Shown here: positions 52,433 to 62,532 of the stretch, one piece after another
Layout: the number at the start of each line of letters is the position of its first letter
Position numbering within the stretch: the stretch's first letter is position 1
From: Sugiyamaella lignohabitans
Taxonomy: Eukaryota > Ascomycota > Dipodascomycetes > Dipodascales > Trichomonascaceae
Assembly: GCF_001640025.1 (NCBI RefSeq)
Contig: NC_031671.1
Coordinates: forward strand, 2,666,001-2,730,000
Direction: 5' to 3'
Length of the DNA stretch: 64,000 nt
Notes under the pieces: model-generated
Told to the model about the DNA's origin: nothing
What the model saw: only the letters and a program-made list of their open reading frames with translations
Databases searched by the model: none
Program-made: the position numbers and the translations under genes

Positions 52433-55131
52433 CTATTCATCTTCTCCCTCAACTTCTTCAAGCTTCTCTTGATTAGAATGTTGATCATCGGCTTCTGTGT
52501 GAATGATACTCTCAGGCTCCACAACTGTCTGCTTTAAGTCCTGGTTGTGCTCAGTTTCCAGAAGAGCATGAATATCTTTAACACTCTCTTGCCCAGCAAT
52601 GTTAATGGATTCGGATTTGACATCCTCAACTGATGCTTCTGTGCCTATACCACTGTGACTAGTAACTGTACTCGATTCTTGTGCTTGTTCTGGTTCTGGT
52701 TCAAGGTCTAGCTTCCTGGTGACCTCGGGCTCAGACTGCTGTTCAATCTGCTTGGGAACCTCATGCACTTCTTGTTGTAGTTCGACAGGACGAGTAGAAA
52801 CAGGTTCGGCCAATGGCTTAACCTCGAAATCAAACTCAGGCTCAGCTTGCGATTTTGTTTCGAGTGCTGCTTCAGGCTCAACATGAGACTCGAGTACTAG
52901 CTCATGCTCAAGTTCAGACTCTGGACCACGCTTTTGTTCATGTTCTACCTCTACCTTAGAATTGGATTCAGGTAGTGCTTCTACCACAGGTTCGGCATCA
53001 ACATTGATGGATTCACTACCCTCAACATTGCTCTTCGAGCTGTTATCCTCAATACCATCTGTAGTCTTTTGTAGCTCAATATCATCAGTTTTAGCTTCAG
53101 ACTTAGCTTTAGGCTCTAATTCCCAGACGTGGTCGACTATAATAGTAAACTCACTCTTAGCACTGGTAGGCAGACGACGTCCACGAGGGCCCTTTGCTCT
53201 CGACTTGCGGGCATCATTAGTACTGGTTGGAGCAGGAGCTTTTTCAGTCGCATCTTCTTGCTGTGGCTTCTTATCGTCATCTTCTTGTTCTTCACTTGAC
53301 ACGGGTTTCATAGGAAAGCCACCTGGTGGTGGTGGACCTCTAGCCATCATGTTGTTGAGATCGTTGAACAGGGACGCTCGAAGAGACCCAATTTTAGATC
53401 CTACTGGTGGCTTGGGTTTAGGCTTAGAACTGACTTGTTCTGAAGTCGCTGCAATAAAAGACGAGGCTATTTTTGAAGTAGGACGAGCTGGGACAATCGG
53501 CTTTGGCTTTGAGGCTGGAGGAGCTGGAGCCTTGACAGCCTGCTCGGATCTTTGTGGTCTCTGCGAGGGTCTAGGAGGAGCTTTAGGGATGGATTCCGTT
53601 GTAATTGACTCTGTACTCTTTTCTGCTGTCTCTGATATCTCCTTAGTTGAGTCGGCAGCGAGTAAAGGGCTGTCAGACTTCTCAGGAGACTTAGATGGTC
53701 TTGCAGGAATAACAGGAGAAGCATGTGGACTTGGTTCGGTTTCGACTGGAAGCACAGTTTCTTTATCTTGAATTTCTTTCTCAGAAATGCTGTCTTTGCC
53801 ATCTGTCGATAGTATCTCACGCTCTGCTACTTTAGTTTCAATAGCAGTTTGGTTTTCCTCGGCAATAACTGAAGGAGTTGTCTCACCTGCTACCTCAGTG
53901 TCTTCCGACACTGGTACGACAGTATTCTCAACTGCTGAATCAGGAATTTTCTGGCTGTCATCTTTATCAGGAGCATCAACATCATCTGATGACTTTGGAT
54001 TCCTAATATTATCAACTTCTGAAGCCGGGGTAATATTTTTTAGAGCTTCTACTGGGGATGTAGATGGCTGCTCTGTTACTGGCTGTAGCGTTTGCTCGCT
54101 CTCTGAGAGTGGTTCCTTTATGAATGAAGCATTTGCTTCTGTAAAATCTGAAGAGCTGTTGGAAGATACGGGTTCCTCTGCTTCAGCGGGTTGAACTTCG
54201 ACTGGGCTCGTACCCGTTAAATTTTCCTTTACATCAGACAGTTCACCAGAGACAGATGCAGTAGAAGAAGCCGAAATATCATCTGAAATAATAGTCTCAG
54301 CAGATTCTGATGGTCTTTTAGAAGTAGATTGGGGTCTTGAGGATGGAATTGCAGGCACAGCACGTTCGGTGCTCTGGCTTGCATCTGACGAGCTGGTGGG
54401 TCTTGGCCTGGAAGGGATAGCTGGCAAGTCTGGAGTTGAGGTCGCAATGGGTCTATTAGGGACAGGAGGCTGTTCAACAGCATCAGATGTAGTAGAGAAT
54501 TGGGTTTCAGAACTTGTCGTTAACGGGGCAGACGGCCGATCTGGAACGTTAGGTGGCTGTGAAGTATGCAAAGAAGGACGGGAAGGAACGACAGGAGCTT
54601 CTAATTCTGCACCTGAATCACGCAGTATATTACTATCATCTTCAGGTTGTGCCTGTTTAGAGGGTCTAGAAGGTATCTGTGGCAATGCACTTGGTTCGGT
54701 TGTACTTGCAGGGGCAACAGCATCGCCTACAGCATCCTCAGTGGGTTCAGTAATTGTAGATGTGCTTTCAACTTCATCAGCAGGTGGTCTTGAAGAAGCT
54801 TTAGCTGGTCTCTTGGGGATTGATGGGACTGGTGAAGCAGTAACGGGAGGGGTGGCATCGTCGCTGGCAGATCTCGAGCTGGAAGGTGGCCGTACTGGGA
54901 TTACAGGGATCGCATTGGAAGAGGTACTTGACAAATCAGACAGAGTAGGGCTTGCTGATGGTCGGCTCTCTGGTCGCTTGGGAATATTGGGGATATCAGA
55001 GGCGACTGGCTAGAGATGAGTTAGATATGAATAATATGTTTGGTACAGCCATTACTTACACTTGGGGAAGAATTGTCTGTCACAGGTCTCGGTCTGGCAG
55101 GAATTGATGGCAAATCTGAGGAATCCGACAT
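52433..55131 (-). CDS. AIM21: Aim21-like actin-regulating protein, two exons
   Basis: Exon 1 is 55131-55060 (24 codons) and exon 2 55009-52433; 882 residues. The 50-nt intron has GTAAGT, a TATCTAAC branch site and TAG. The N-terminus is built of repeated proline motifs (SIPARPRP, NIPKRPESRP, SIPKRP, QIPSRPS, VVPSRPS, AIPSRP), which in yeast Aim21 bind SH3 domains of actin-patch proteins. A conserved block near residue 600, KSRAKGPRGRRLPTSAKSEF, matches the basic GPRGRR motif of Aim21. The C-terminal third is Glu-rich. Aim21 with Tda2 tunes actin assembly at endocytic patches. The frame is disordered and low in complexity, so orthology rests on motifs and layout. Confidence 0.78.
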
Positions 55132-55529
55132 GGCTGTAATTTATATTTCCAATAGGTCTAATGTGAATCACAAACCAGTCTTCAGATTGACTCTATCTCT
55201 TCTTAAATGAAGCTGCTTGGCGGGGTAAACATGGCCGCAGCATGATAGCCACATATTACAGACATCACGTGCAGACCACGAACCAGTTAACGGCCCTGAC
55301 TACTTCACTGGATTTACAGTGAGAATGTCCTTTAAATTTTTAAAAAAAGCTAGGGACCAGACGAACTACTGCGAAGCAGTAGCTACGGGGTCTGGGGCAG
55401 AGCCCCAGCCGCCGGAGGTAGTCTAAAAAAACACACCGGCTACGAGGGTTACTAAATGCTATATTATACAACAAAATACTATAGAAATACAATAAATATC
55501 TCGAAGCTTGGCTAAGAAAGGCTCGATTA
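55132..55529. other. promoter of the AIM21-like gene and 3' end of the acyltransferase gene
   Basis: 400 bp with a right-half palindrome (55366-55423) and a CATCACGTGCAG block with a CACGTG hexamer near 55265. No gene. Confidence 0.6.
55366..55423 (-). repeat. dispersed GC palindrome, right half with compensatory change
   Basis: The inner hairpin is CTACTGCGAAGCAGTAG instead of CTCCTGCGAAGCAGGAG, so C to A on one side is matched by G to T on the other. The right arm follows and ends GCCGCCGGAGGTAG. It lies 106 bp past the acyltransferase stop and is the last copy in the window. Confidence 0.92.
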
Positions 55530-57809
55530 TTATAGCTTGGCGACTTCCAGCTTCTGGCCAACCTCACGTAGAAGTTCAAATACACGGCTAGTCATGCCTG
55601 GGATGAGACTGTGCCTAAGGGGTCTGTTTCGCGACATAGCAATGGCTTCAGAGAACTCGTAGAGCTTTCCGGAGGGAATGAAATGACCCTTACTGTCTAC
55701 CTTGGGAATCCACTCTTGTGCGAGCGAAACATCGGCTTTACGATTCTCATCAACATGTCGGATTAGAATACCCTGTTGCTCAAAGTACTGGAAGGCATCC
55801 TTCAACATCTCTTTGTTCACAGCCTCATAATGAGCGATGACGCCTTCGTGGTAAAGAGTCTTTGCCAGGGTCTGCGCCATGTTATAAAACAAGTTGGCAG
55901 GAACCCGTTTGTAGGGAGCCAATGCAAATAGTGTAATCGAAGCTGTCCAATAGCCGTCAATAAAGGGCCATAATAGATAGCAGTAGAAATCGAACACTTC
56001 GCCCTCACGAATCATCTCGGCATTCGACATCTCTACAATATCACTTGCCTCGTCATGTGCAGTTAGAATGCCCTGTCTGTGCAATGAGCTTAGAGTATCA
56101 TTGATGTTATTGTCCAGGCCATCTGGTTTGAACACAAACTCTCCTGCTAGCAATGTCGATAAGAACTGTACCTGAGAGTGCACAGCCGCTTTGGATACTA
56201 TTACATTGCCAGTACGACGGATTTGTGTGAATATAGCAATGGAGCCAATCGCTTCGGATATAAACAAATGGATAACCTGATTACGGTAGTAGCTGAGTCT
56301 GAATGCATCCTTTGGATAATACGTAGTCTCCAGCAGCCCCTTTTCTTCAACACCGACTAAATCAGTTCCCAAGACTCGTAGGGCATTCAGAATGACAGCT
56401 TCGGGGTCTTTGAAATGAGGATCGCTACCGCTATTGTAATTAGTTGTCAGAGTACCAATTCTGCCACCAGCTTCGTGGACTTTGGTAATGAGCCAGTCAA
56501 TTCTTCGACTCAGTTGATTCATACTCAAACCTCTCTCTGAACAGGTCAACAGAATAGTACCCACTAAAGAAGTGGGCATGACAACCGATACTTTGTTAAT
56601 ATCCGCCAAAATTCGGTAACCTAACGATCTCAAGACTTTAGTATGGGTGTTCTTTGCCAGTGGTCTCTCTAACGGGAAGCTTAGAGCTCTGATTTCAGCG
56701 TCAGACGAAAGCTGGTCAATGACCCAGCCTTTCAAAGACCAAGGATCGTGGAATCGCACGTCTAGTCGGCCCATTCGTAAAGATAGCACTTTACGGGAAT
56801 CCAGGAATCCCATTAATGACTCTTGGATTTTTTCTTTTCCAAGAAGCTCAGTTGCATAGGAGTTGGCTTCAACTACCTTGTCATATTGGGTAGACACAGG
56901 ACAAATCCACGTGTCTTGGATATGTCCGTTCAGAATGGAATCGAGAATATACTTCAGAATACCGAATTTAGGAGGCAGGAGTTTTCCAGATCTGGATCTA
57001 GTACCCTCAATAAAACATTGAAGATTATATCCTTCTTTGAGGATAGTTTCAAGATATGATTGTACGACACCCTGATACAAGTAGTCCTGGGACCAGTTGC
57101 CTCTACGGATGAACATTGCACCCACTTGTTGAAGCATATAACCAAGAATGGGCAGATTCAAGTTTTCACCGGCAACCACTACAGGGAGTGATAGTCCTAT
57201 ACGGAAACAAATGAATTGCATGGCCATGTAGTCGAAATGCGACTTATGACATGGTAGGAATACAAGACTCTGCTTTTTGGCTTGTAATTCTTTGGCCTTG
57301 GCTCTTATTCTAGCAACCTCTTCGGAGTTTATATGAACACCTTGATGATAACAACGAGCAAAAATTTGTCCCACAACAAAGTACATGAACTTCAAAATCG
57401 ATTTATGATCATAGGTAGCTATTCCTTTAGCAATTAGGCCCTCGGCGATATACGTGATCCAAGACGTAAACTCTTCCTTTCGCGCTAATCGCTGGTTGGC
57501 AGTCAATATCCAGCTCTGTTCCTTTTGCATCCTGATCTCCACAAGATCTTTGATACGCTTCTGGAGAACTGGATGATGGAGAGTTCGGTTAATCACGTCT
57601 TCTGTGACCTCTGGATAATACAATGGATGACCAAAATACTCATCATAACCACGCCATGAGGAGCCGGCAATGTGCTGATTGAGGTTCTTCATAAACTGAA
57701 CAGGATCTTTCCGGAATCGAATCATATCAGAGACAATATTCATCTCTTCCTTGTTGTCGGAAGGGGCCTCATTATGGCCTGTCGAGTCTAGAATGTCAAC
57801 ATCGACCAT
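55530..57809 (-). CDS. PlsB/GNPAT-type glycerol-3-phosphate or dihydroxyacetone-phosphate acyltransferase, peroxisomal
   Basis: 759 residues. The acyltransferase blocks are clear: HX4D motif HKSHFD (188-193), GAMFIRRG (230-237), FIEGTRSRSGK (266-276) and a CPVS block after them. Length and the C-terminal all-helical part (VIHLFISEAIGSI...GQKLEVAKL) fit the PlsB/GNPAT family, not the shorter Sct1/Gpt2 type of Saccharomyces. The last three residues AKL form a PTS1-like signal, as in peroxisomal DHAP acyltransferase. The likely reaction is acylation of DHAP or glycerol-3-phosphate at sn-1, feeding glycerolipid and possibly ether-lipid synthesis. Single exon; ATG at 57809 (MVDVDILDSTGHNEAP). The substrate preference cannot be read from the sequence. 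Confidence 0.88.
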   Translation of the reverse strand: MVDVDILDSTGHNEAPSDNKEEMNIVSDMIRFRKDPVQFMKNLNQHIAGSSWRGYDEYFGHPLYYPEVTEDVINRTLHHPVLQKRIKDLVEIRMQKEQSWILTANQRLARKEEFTSWITYIAEGLIAKGIATYDHKSILKFMYFVVGQIFARCYHQGVHINSEEVARIRAKAKELQAKKQSLVFLPCHKSHFDYMAMQFICFRIGLSLPVVVAGENLNLPILGYMLQQVGAMFIRRGNWSQDYLYQGVVQSYLETILKEGYNLQCFIEGTRSRSGKLLPPKFGILKYILDSILNGHIQDTWICPVSTQYDKVVEANSYATELLGKEKIQESLMGFLDSRKVLSLRMGRLDVRFHDPWSLKGWVIDQLSSDAEIRALSFPLERPLAKNTHTKVLRSLGYRILADINKVSVVMPTSLVGTILLTCSERGLSMNQLSRRIDWLITKVHEAGGRIGTLTTNYNSGSDPHFKDPEAVILNALRVLGTDLVGVEEKGLLETTYYPKDAFRLSYYRNQVIHLFISEAIGSIAIFTQIRRTGNVIVSKAAVHSQVQFLSTLLAGEFVFKPDGLDNNINDTLSSLHRQGILTAHDEASDIVEMSNAEMIREGEVFDFYCYLLWPFIDGYWTASITLFALAPYKRVPANLFYNMAQTLAKTLYHEGVIAHYEAVNKEMLKDAFQYFEQQGILIRHVDENRKADVSLAQEWIPKVDSKGHFIPSGKLYEFSEAIAMSRNRPLRHSLIPGMTSRVFELLREVGQKLEVAKL

Positions 57810-58493
57810 TTTTAATTCTAGAATATCTATTTTTCTTAGCTGACCACTGGGATACTGTTGTGCCAGACCAACTGGCCAGAATTCTGTTTTGTGAGATGTG
57901 TGTCTGGAATGTTTATATATATATTTGAACTCCCGATGCGTCTACCTCGGCAATTTTATGCTTGATACCTCTAAATGCACAATTCAACTATACTAGCTGA
58001 TCCTCCAGGGGCAACTAGTATCAAGGGACTAGCCAAGGTAGTATTTTTAGTATATGGGTCAACTTCAAAAAACGATAATTGAAATGTGTAGGAAGTCACC
58101 TCATTTATAACCTCTGTACTCGTTTGCTCCGAGTTTATTCAGATCACAACTCTAATGTGGGGAAAATGTCGACATTTTGTTGGGTGGTAAATCGGCCTCT
58201 GATGTTGGGCAGGGAATATCACTGCCAAGTTGCATTAAAAGTGAATTTTAAGTTGCACCAATGTGGGGTACAGAAGCCGAAGAGCATTTTTCGAGCATCA
58301 GATCTGGTTCAGCTTATACCGCGGTAACTGGTTGGCTGGTGATGATTTCCTGGAATTCTTCTGAAAGTTCTCTGATAATGAATAAGTGCAGATAAACCAA
58401 GGGAAATTGCCAGAGGAAAAGTCTCTGACTCGAAATAAGGAAAAGCAAAATTATTTATTTTCAGGTATACAAGACCTAGTTGATGTTTATATA
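57810..58493. other. intergenic between the acyltransferase gene and the first glycosidase gene
   Basis: 680 bp, no gene or palindromic element. A TATATATATAT stretch near 57920 lies about 110 bp upstream of the acyltransferase ATG. Confidence 0.6.
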
Positions 58494-60104
58494 TCATGGA
58501 AACATACCATACAAATTTTTGTGAACATAAATGTTACAAATAGAAAGACCGGTAGTAGCTGGATAACACAGAGGAACGTGATAATCGCCATAGTCAGGAT
58601 TTACAGAAGCAAATTGCCAGCGCGAGTTCGAGGCAGTTTCATCTCCATTCAACAACCGAGTCTGCTCCCAGTCTCCATCGACATAGCGTCCTTCCTCAAC
58701 AGACATGATCTCAACACGATGGTCAGTACTGGAAGAGAACTGAACGGTATAACCATATCCAATACCTACGAACTTGTTATCACTGGTTTGCATGATCAGT
58801 CCAAAGCCAGATTGAGGTTTACCATAACTGTGTATACGGTCGATATGGGCTGTTATATTGCCAAACGAATGTACTAAGGGTCTGGACACAGCACGGTCAT
58901 CGAAATGGAACCCAAAAATTTTATTCTTGGCTTGAGCCTCGAGGATCTGAGAGGAAACCTGTTTCAGAAGACCAAAGTGAGTCTTGTAGAGAGCGCTCTC
59001 CTCCCATACACTATCAATGCCGAAGGGAGACACGCCAATTGCTTTGCATTTGCCATAGGCGTAGAACACCCGCTCTGCAGCATAATAATCACGTCTTGTT
59101 TCAGGAATCAAGAGCGGATTTCCTCCATGACGATAAGCATCGCAAAACTCTTCAAATTCGTCTGCGTAGATATCTGGACTGTACATATCGATATGGGATG
59201 TAGCAGCATTATAAATATCCATAGTATGTGGCAAAACCCCACCACTAGGATATTGATTAGGTCGCTTCCAAACCTTACTTGGCAACGAGTCGGCAATATT
59301 CAATGCCACATTGATAAAGAGAGGAATTGGATAGACCTTCTTGCCAGCAGCTGCTACACGGTCGATATATTTAGCATAGTACCAGGACATGAAAAGCTCC
59401 TCGGTGTTTTCACCCCTACCAAAGACACTTTCCCAAGACCCAGACTCAGACACTTTGGGGAATCGAGTCTTAAACTGTTGTGCCAATTGCGCTGTTTCCA
59501 AATGAGATAGAAGTTCCTTAGGGACATTCTCCTTATAGAGCTTATTGGAGATATCAGATCTGTCACGAGAATCCCACAAGACACCAGATTCATTTTCAAC
59601 CTGGACCATGATAACTGTATTGTCCTTGTCAGTGGCCTCTAGGTGTCCCATAAGACGCTGGAATGCCTTGGCATCTGCCTCCACATTGTTCTCATGAAAC
59701 ACAGACAATGTCTTGGTCGTAGTCAAATAACCATCTTTCCAAATAACGGACCGAGGAAATCTTTCGGGATTTTGTTTAACCCATGTAGGTACATAGGCTG
59801 ATTCACCGTTCTTGAAAGACCCAAACCAAAGCAATCCGATATGGAATCCATGGCTTCTGACGCTTTCAATAACACCATCCAAGAGATTGAAGTTAAAAGT
59901 CCCTTCCTCCGGTTCAATATGCTCCCATGAGACAGGCAAGAAAATTGTGTTGATGCTATATTCAACGAGGCGGGGTAAAACCGACTGCAGAAACTTGACA
60001 TTAGAGGCTGTCGAGTTGTGCAATTCAGCTCCTAGGACAAGAAATGGCTTGTCCTGAACATACAATTGACTAGTGTCACCAACTTTCTTAAGATGGGGAT
60101 GCAT
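58494..60104 (-). CDS. GH35-like glycosidase with DUF5597-type C-terminal domain (putative beta-galactosidase), copy A
   Basis: 536 residues, no signal peptide, so probably intracellular. A TIM-barrel GH35-like domain carries WEHIEPEEGTFNF, LLWFGSFKNG and VQVENESGVLWDSRDRS (acid/base probably Glu172), and NPLLIPETRRD (nucleophile probably Glu335). The C-terminal part (FGLIMQTSDNKFVGIGYGY...RLLNGDE) is the domain found in bacterial GH35-like proteins annotated DUF5597. The pattern of NE-SG-L-DSRDRS is characteristic of that mainly bacterial group. Catalytic residues are assigned by analogy. It is a paralogue of the divergent gene starting at 60466; the pair shares a 360-bp intergenic region. 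The natural substrate could be beta-galactosides or another beta-linked sugar. Confidence 0.85.
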   Translation of the reverse strand: MHPHLKKVGDTSQLYVQDKPFLVLGAELHNSTASNVKFLQSVLPRLVEYSINTIFLPVSWEHIEPEEGTFNFNLLDGVIESVRSHGFHIGLLWFGSFKNGESAYVPTWVKQNPERFPRSVIWKDGYLTTTKTLSVFHENNVEADAKAFQRLMGHLEATDKDNTVIMVQVENESGVLWDSRDRSDISNKLYKENVPKELLSHLETAQLAQQFKTRFPKVSESGSWESVFGRGENTEELFMSWYYAKYIDRVAAAGKKVYPIPLFINVALNIADSLPSKVWKRPNQYPSGGVLPHTMDIYNAATSHIDMYSPDIYADEFEEFCDAYRHGGNPLLIPETRRDYYAAERVFYAYGKCKAIGVSPFGIDSVWEESALYKTHFGLLKQVSSQILEAQAKNKIFGFHFDDRAVSRPLVHSFGNITAHIDRIHSYGKPQSGFGLIMQTSDNKFVGIGYGYTVQFSSSTDHRVEIMSVEEGRYVDGDWEQTRLLNGDETASNSRWQFASVNPDYGDYHVPLCYPATTGLSICNIYVHKNLYGMFP

Positions 60105-60465
60105 TGTTAAGTATCCACCGAATTGTTGAATGATGCTTCTTGTTAATGAAGAACCAGGGCTTATTTATATTCTTCAAAAGATATGACCCGGCCCTGCATT
60201 GATGTACAGGTCGTTGAATGTGGGGTGCATAATGCACACTGAGGGGCACGCTGGTCATAACCCCCACGCGCTAAACTCGCAGCATCGGCTTTGACGCCCT
60301 TTAACTGGCTAGTTAATCTAAGATCCACGTCTGCAGATCAGACTATCAATTCTTATCTAATTACCGGGCGGATGTTTCCTAAGTATAGAAATGATTTATA
60401 TCGGACCTTCGAACACTTATCAATGGATAAAATAAGGAGTGGTCCTATTGATTTCTAATCTCAAT
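60105..60465. promoter_or_regulatory. shared divergent promoter of the two glycosidase genes
   Basis: 361 bp between two ATGs facing away from each other. TATTTATATTC near 60159 and ATTTATATCGG near 60391 could serve as TATA elements for the two directions. An ACCGGGCGGATG block near 60362 contains CCG/CGG triplets of the Zn2Cys6 type. The layout suggests co-regulation; no specific factor can be named. Confidence 0.5.
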
Positions 60466-62148
60466 ATGAAGCTTACAAACTATTTATACAGTTCGGTATA
60501 TCCGAATTCACAAGAACAACCAGCAATGATTGAAATTAGAAACAGATTACTCTATATTAACAATTCACCATTTGTCGTGCGCGGTGGAGAGCTTCAGAAC
60601 TCGTCAATGAGTTCTGCTGCTCATATGCGGCCAATTTGGAAAAGTCTAAGTGATTCCAATTTGAATACTGTTTTAGGCGCTGTCACCTGGGAACAAATTG
60701 AACCTGAGGAGGGCAATTTTGATTTCAAAGAACTAGATGCCTGCATTAGAGATGCAAGAGCTGCTGGGTTGAAGTTGGTGCTTCTTTGGTTTGGTGCTTT
60801 TAAAAACGGCATGTCCTCATATGCTCCGAGCTGGGTCAAATCAAACCCTCACCGCTTCCCACGGGTTGTAGTTAAAAGGCCCGACGGAAAACTGAGGTTC
60901 ACTGAAGTTTTATCAATCTTAAGTGGTGATGAAACCAAAGATGCTGACTCTATTGCCTTTGCAAAACTCATGTCTCATATACGTCGGATTGACGAAAAGC
61001 ACTGCACTGTGATTATGGTCCAATGTGAAAATGAAGTTGGACTACTTTCAGATAGCATTGATCGTTCGTCAATGGCTGAGGAACAATTTCAATCTGCTGT
61101 TCCCGAAGATTTGTTAAACTTTCTTAGAGAGGACTGGAATTCTTTGCATCCACTATTCAAGGAGAAGTTTTCCAAACCCAGTGTGACTAGTAATGGGGGT
61201 AACTGGGAGCAGGTCTTCGGAGAATCACCATTCACAAACGAATTATTTATGGCCTACCACTATGCGAAGTACGTAGACCATGTAGCATTGTCCGGTAGAA
61301 AGGAATATAATATTCCTATTTACACCAATGTTTGGCAGAACCAGTATGGCAAACAGGGTGCAGCAGCAGGTGGTGGTAAACCTGGAGAGTATCCTAGCGG
61401 TGGTGCTATTGGCGGTGTACTCGATATTTGGATGCGATTTGCTCCTACATTGGATTTTATTTCCCCTGACATTTACGTCAATGACTATGATGAAAGATGT
61501 CAATGGTACTCCCACAAGAACCAACCACTTTTCATTCCCGAGCAAAGAAGAGATGAATATGGAGCTAGAAGAATGTGGAGAGCCATTGGAGAATATAAAG
61601 CCATTGGAGCTTGTCCTTTTGGCATTGACAGTCTAGAATATGATACCTGGAAGAAACATTATAAGTTGCTTAAGGAGGTTGAACCTCTGTTAATTGATGC
61701 ATATAAAAATGATCATCCAATGACGGGATTCTTTTTCGACGAGTTTAATTCTAAGGCACCGGCAGATGTCATTCACCACAATTTCCCTAAGTATCGCGTC
61801 ACTATTGAAAGGTCTCGTGTATTCGGGGTGCCAGATGTGGGCTATGGAATAATTATAAATTATAGTCCTGATTCCTTCGTGCTAGTAGGTACAGGATTCC
61901 AGGTCACCCTTACCGCTGCAGATAACCAACTACAAGCTGGAATTGCTAAGGTACAAGAGATTTATTTTGAAAACGAAAATCTAAGAACTCTCAGATGGAT
62001 GAATGGAGATGAAACTCAGTCGGGTGCTTGTATTATGATGCCAAGTGAAAAAATCGACTATGGCGACTTTCCAGTTGCTATCTCAATTCCTGCCGGATCT
62101 AAAATGGCCATAGCTCACGCTTACACCATTCCATCTTATGAAGGTTGA
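60466..62148 (+). CDS. GH35-like glycosidase with DUF5597-type C-terminal domain (putative beta-galactosidase), copy B
   Basis: 560 residues from the ATG at 60466; a second ATG at 60526 (MIEIRNRLLYINNSPF) aligns better with the start of copy A and may be the true start. Matching landmarks: WEQIEPEEGNFDF, LLWFGAFKNGMSSYAP, VQCENEVGLLSDSIDRS (acid/base probably Glu190), QPLFIPEQRRDEYG (nucleophile probably Glu359) and a C-terminal domain with RTLRWMNGDETQSG. No secretion signal. It contains an insert GKQGAAAGGGKPGEYPSGG relative to copy A. The two copies are clearly paralogous but diverged, so duplication is not recent. It is convergent with an LAC12-like transporter gene, consistent with uptake and cytosolic hydrolysis of a glycoside. 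Confidence 0.85.
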   Translation: MKLTNYLYSSVYPNSQEQPAMIEIRNRLLYINNSPFVVRGGELQNSSMSSAAHMRPIWKSLSDSNLNTVLGAVTWEQIEPEEGNFDFKELDACIRDARAAGLKLVLLWFGAFKNGMSSYAPSWVKSNPHRFPRVVVKRPDGKLRFTEVLSILSGDETKDADSIAFAKLMSHIRRIDEKHCTVIMVQCENEVGLLSDSIDRSSMAEEQFQSAVPEDLLNFLREDWNSLHPLFKEKFSKPSVTSNGGNWEQVFGESPFTNELFMAYHYAKYVDHVALSGRKEYNIPIYTNVWQNQYGKQGAAAGGGKPGEYPSGGAIGGVLDIWMRFAPTLDFISPDIYVNDYDERCQWYSHKNQPLFIPEQRRDEYGARRMWRAIGEYKAIGACPFGIDSLEYDTWKKHYKLLKEVEPLLIDAYKNDHPMTGFFFDEFNSKAPADVIHHNFPKYRVTIERSRVFGVPDVGYGIIINYSPDSFVLVGTGFQVTLTAADNQLQAGIAKVQEIYFENENLRTLRWMNGDETQSGACIMMPSEKIDYGDFPVAISIPAGSKMAIAHAYTIPSYEG

Positions 62149-62532
62149 TATGAATGTCCAATTCTATTGGAATTTGAACTTCGAAACCAAGTATTCTTAT
62201 ATCCCTATATGGTCTAAATGTTCTACCACCCCCCTATTCAAGGTAGTTATGTTCTTAGAGCTAAGAAATATATTTACATTCCCTATATACAGAAATTTAC
62301 CAGCCCAGTAACCAAGTCATAAGCTGCATACATCGCATTCCCTATTAGAAATAAGCATATATAGATCAATTTCTCCTCCTGGAGCTAGATAACGACGACA
62401 TACATTGAAACAAATATTTTCAAGATATTTGCTCTTAAAACTCAGTAACTAAGGTATACATTGAATTTTACTTTACATTTCCTATTTAAATCGACCTATA
62501 TCAAGCAATGAGTGTGTTTAATAATTGAGTAT
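62149..62532. other. convergent gap between glycosidase B and the transporter
   Basis: 384 bp, AT-rich, with no gene and, unlike six of the eight convergent gaps in the window, no palindromic element. Confidence 0.6.

Noticed and set aside
239..55423. Interpretation of the palindromes as a CRISPR array or bacterial-type terminators
   Set aside because: Copies are dispersed among eukaryotic genes with introns, with no regular spacing, no spacers and no cas genes.
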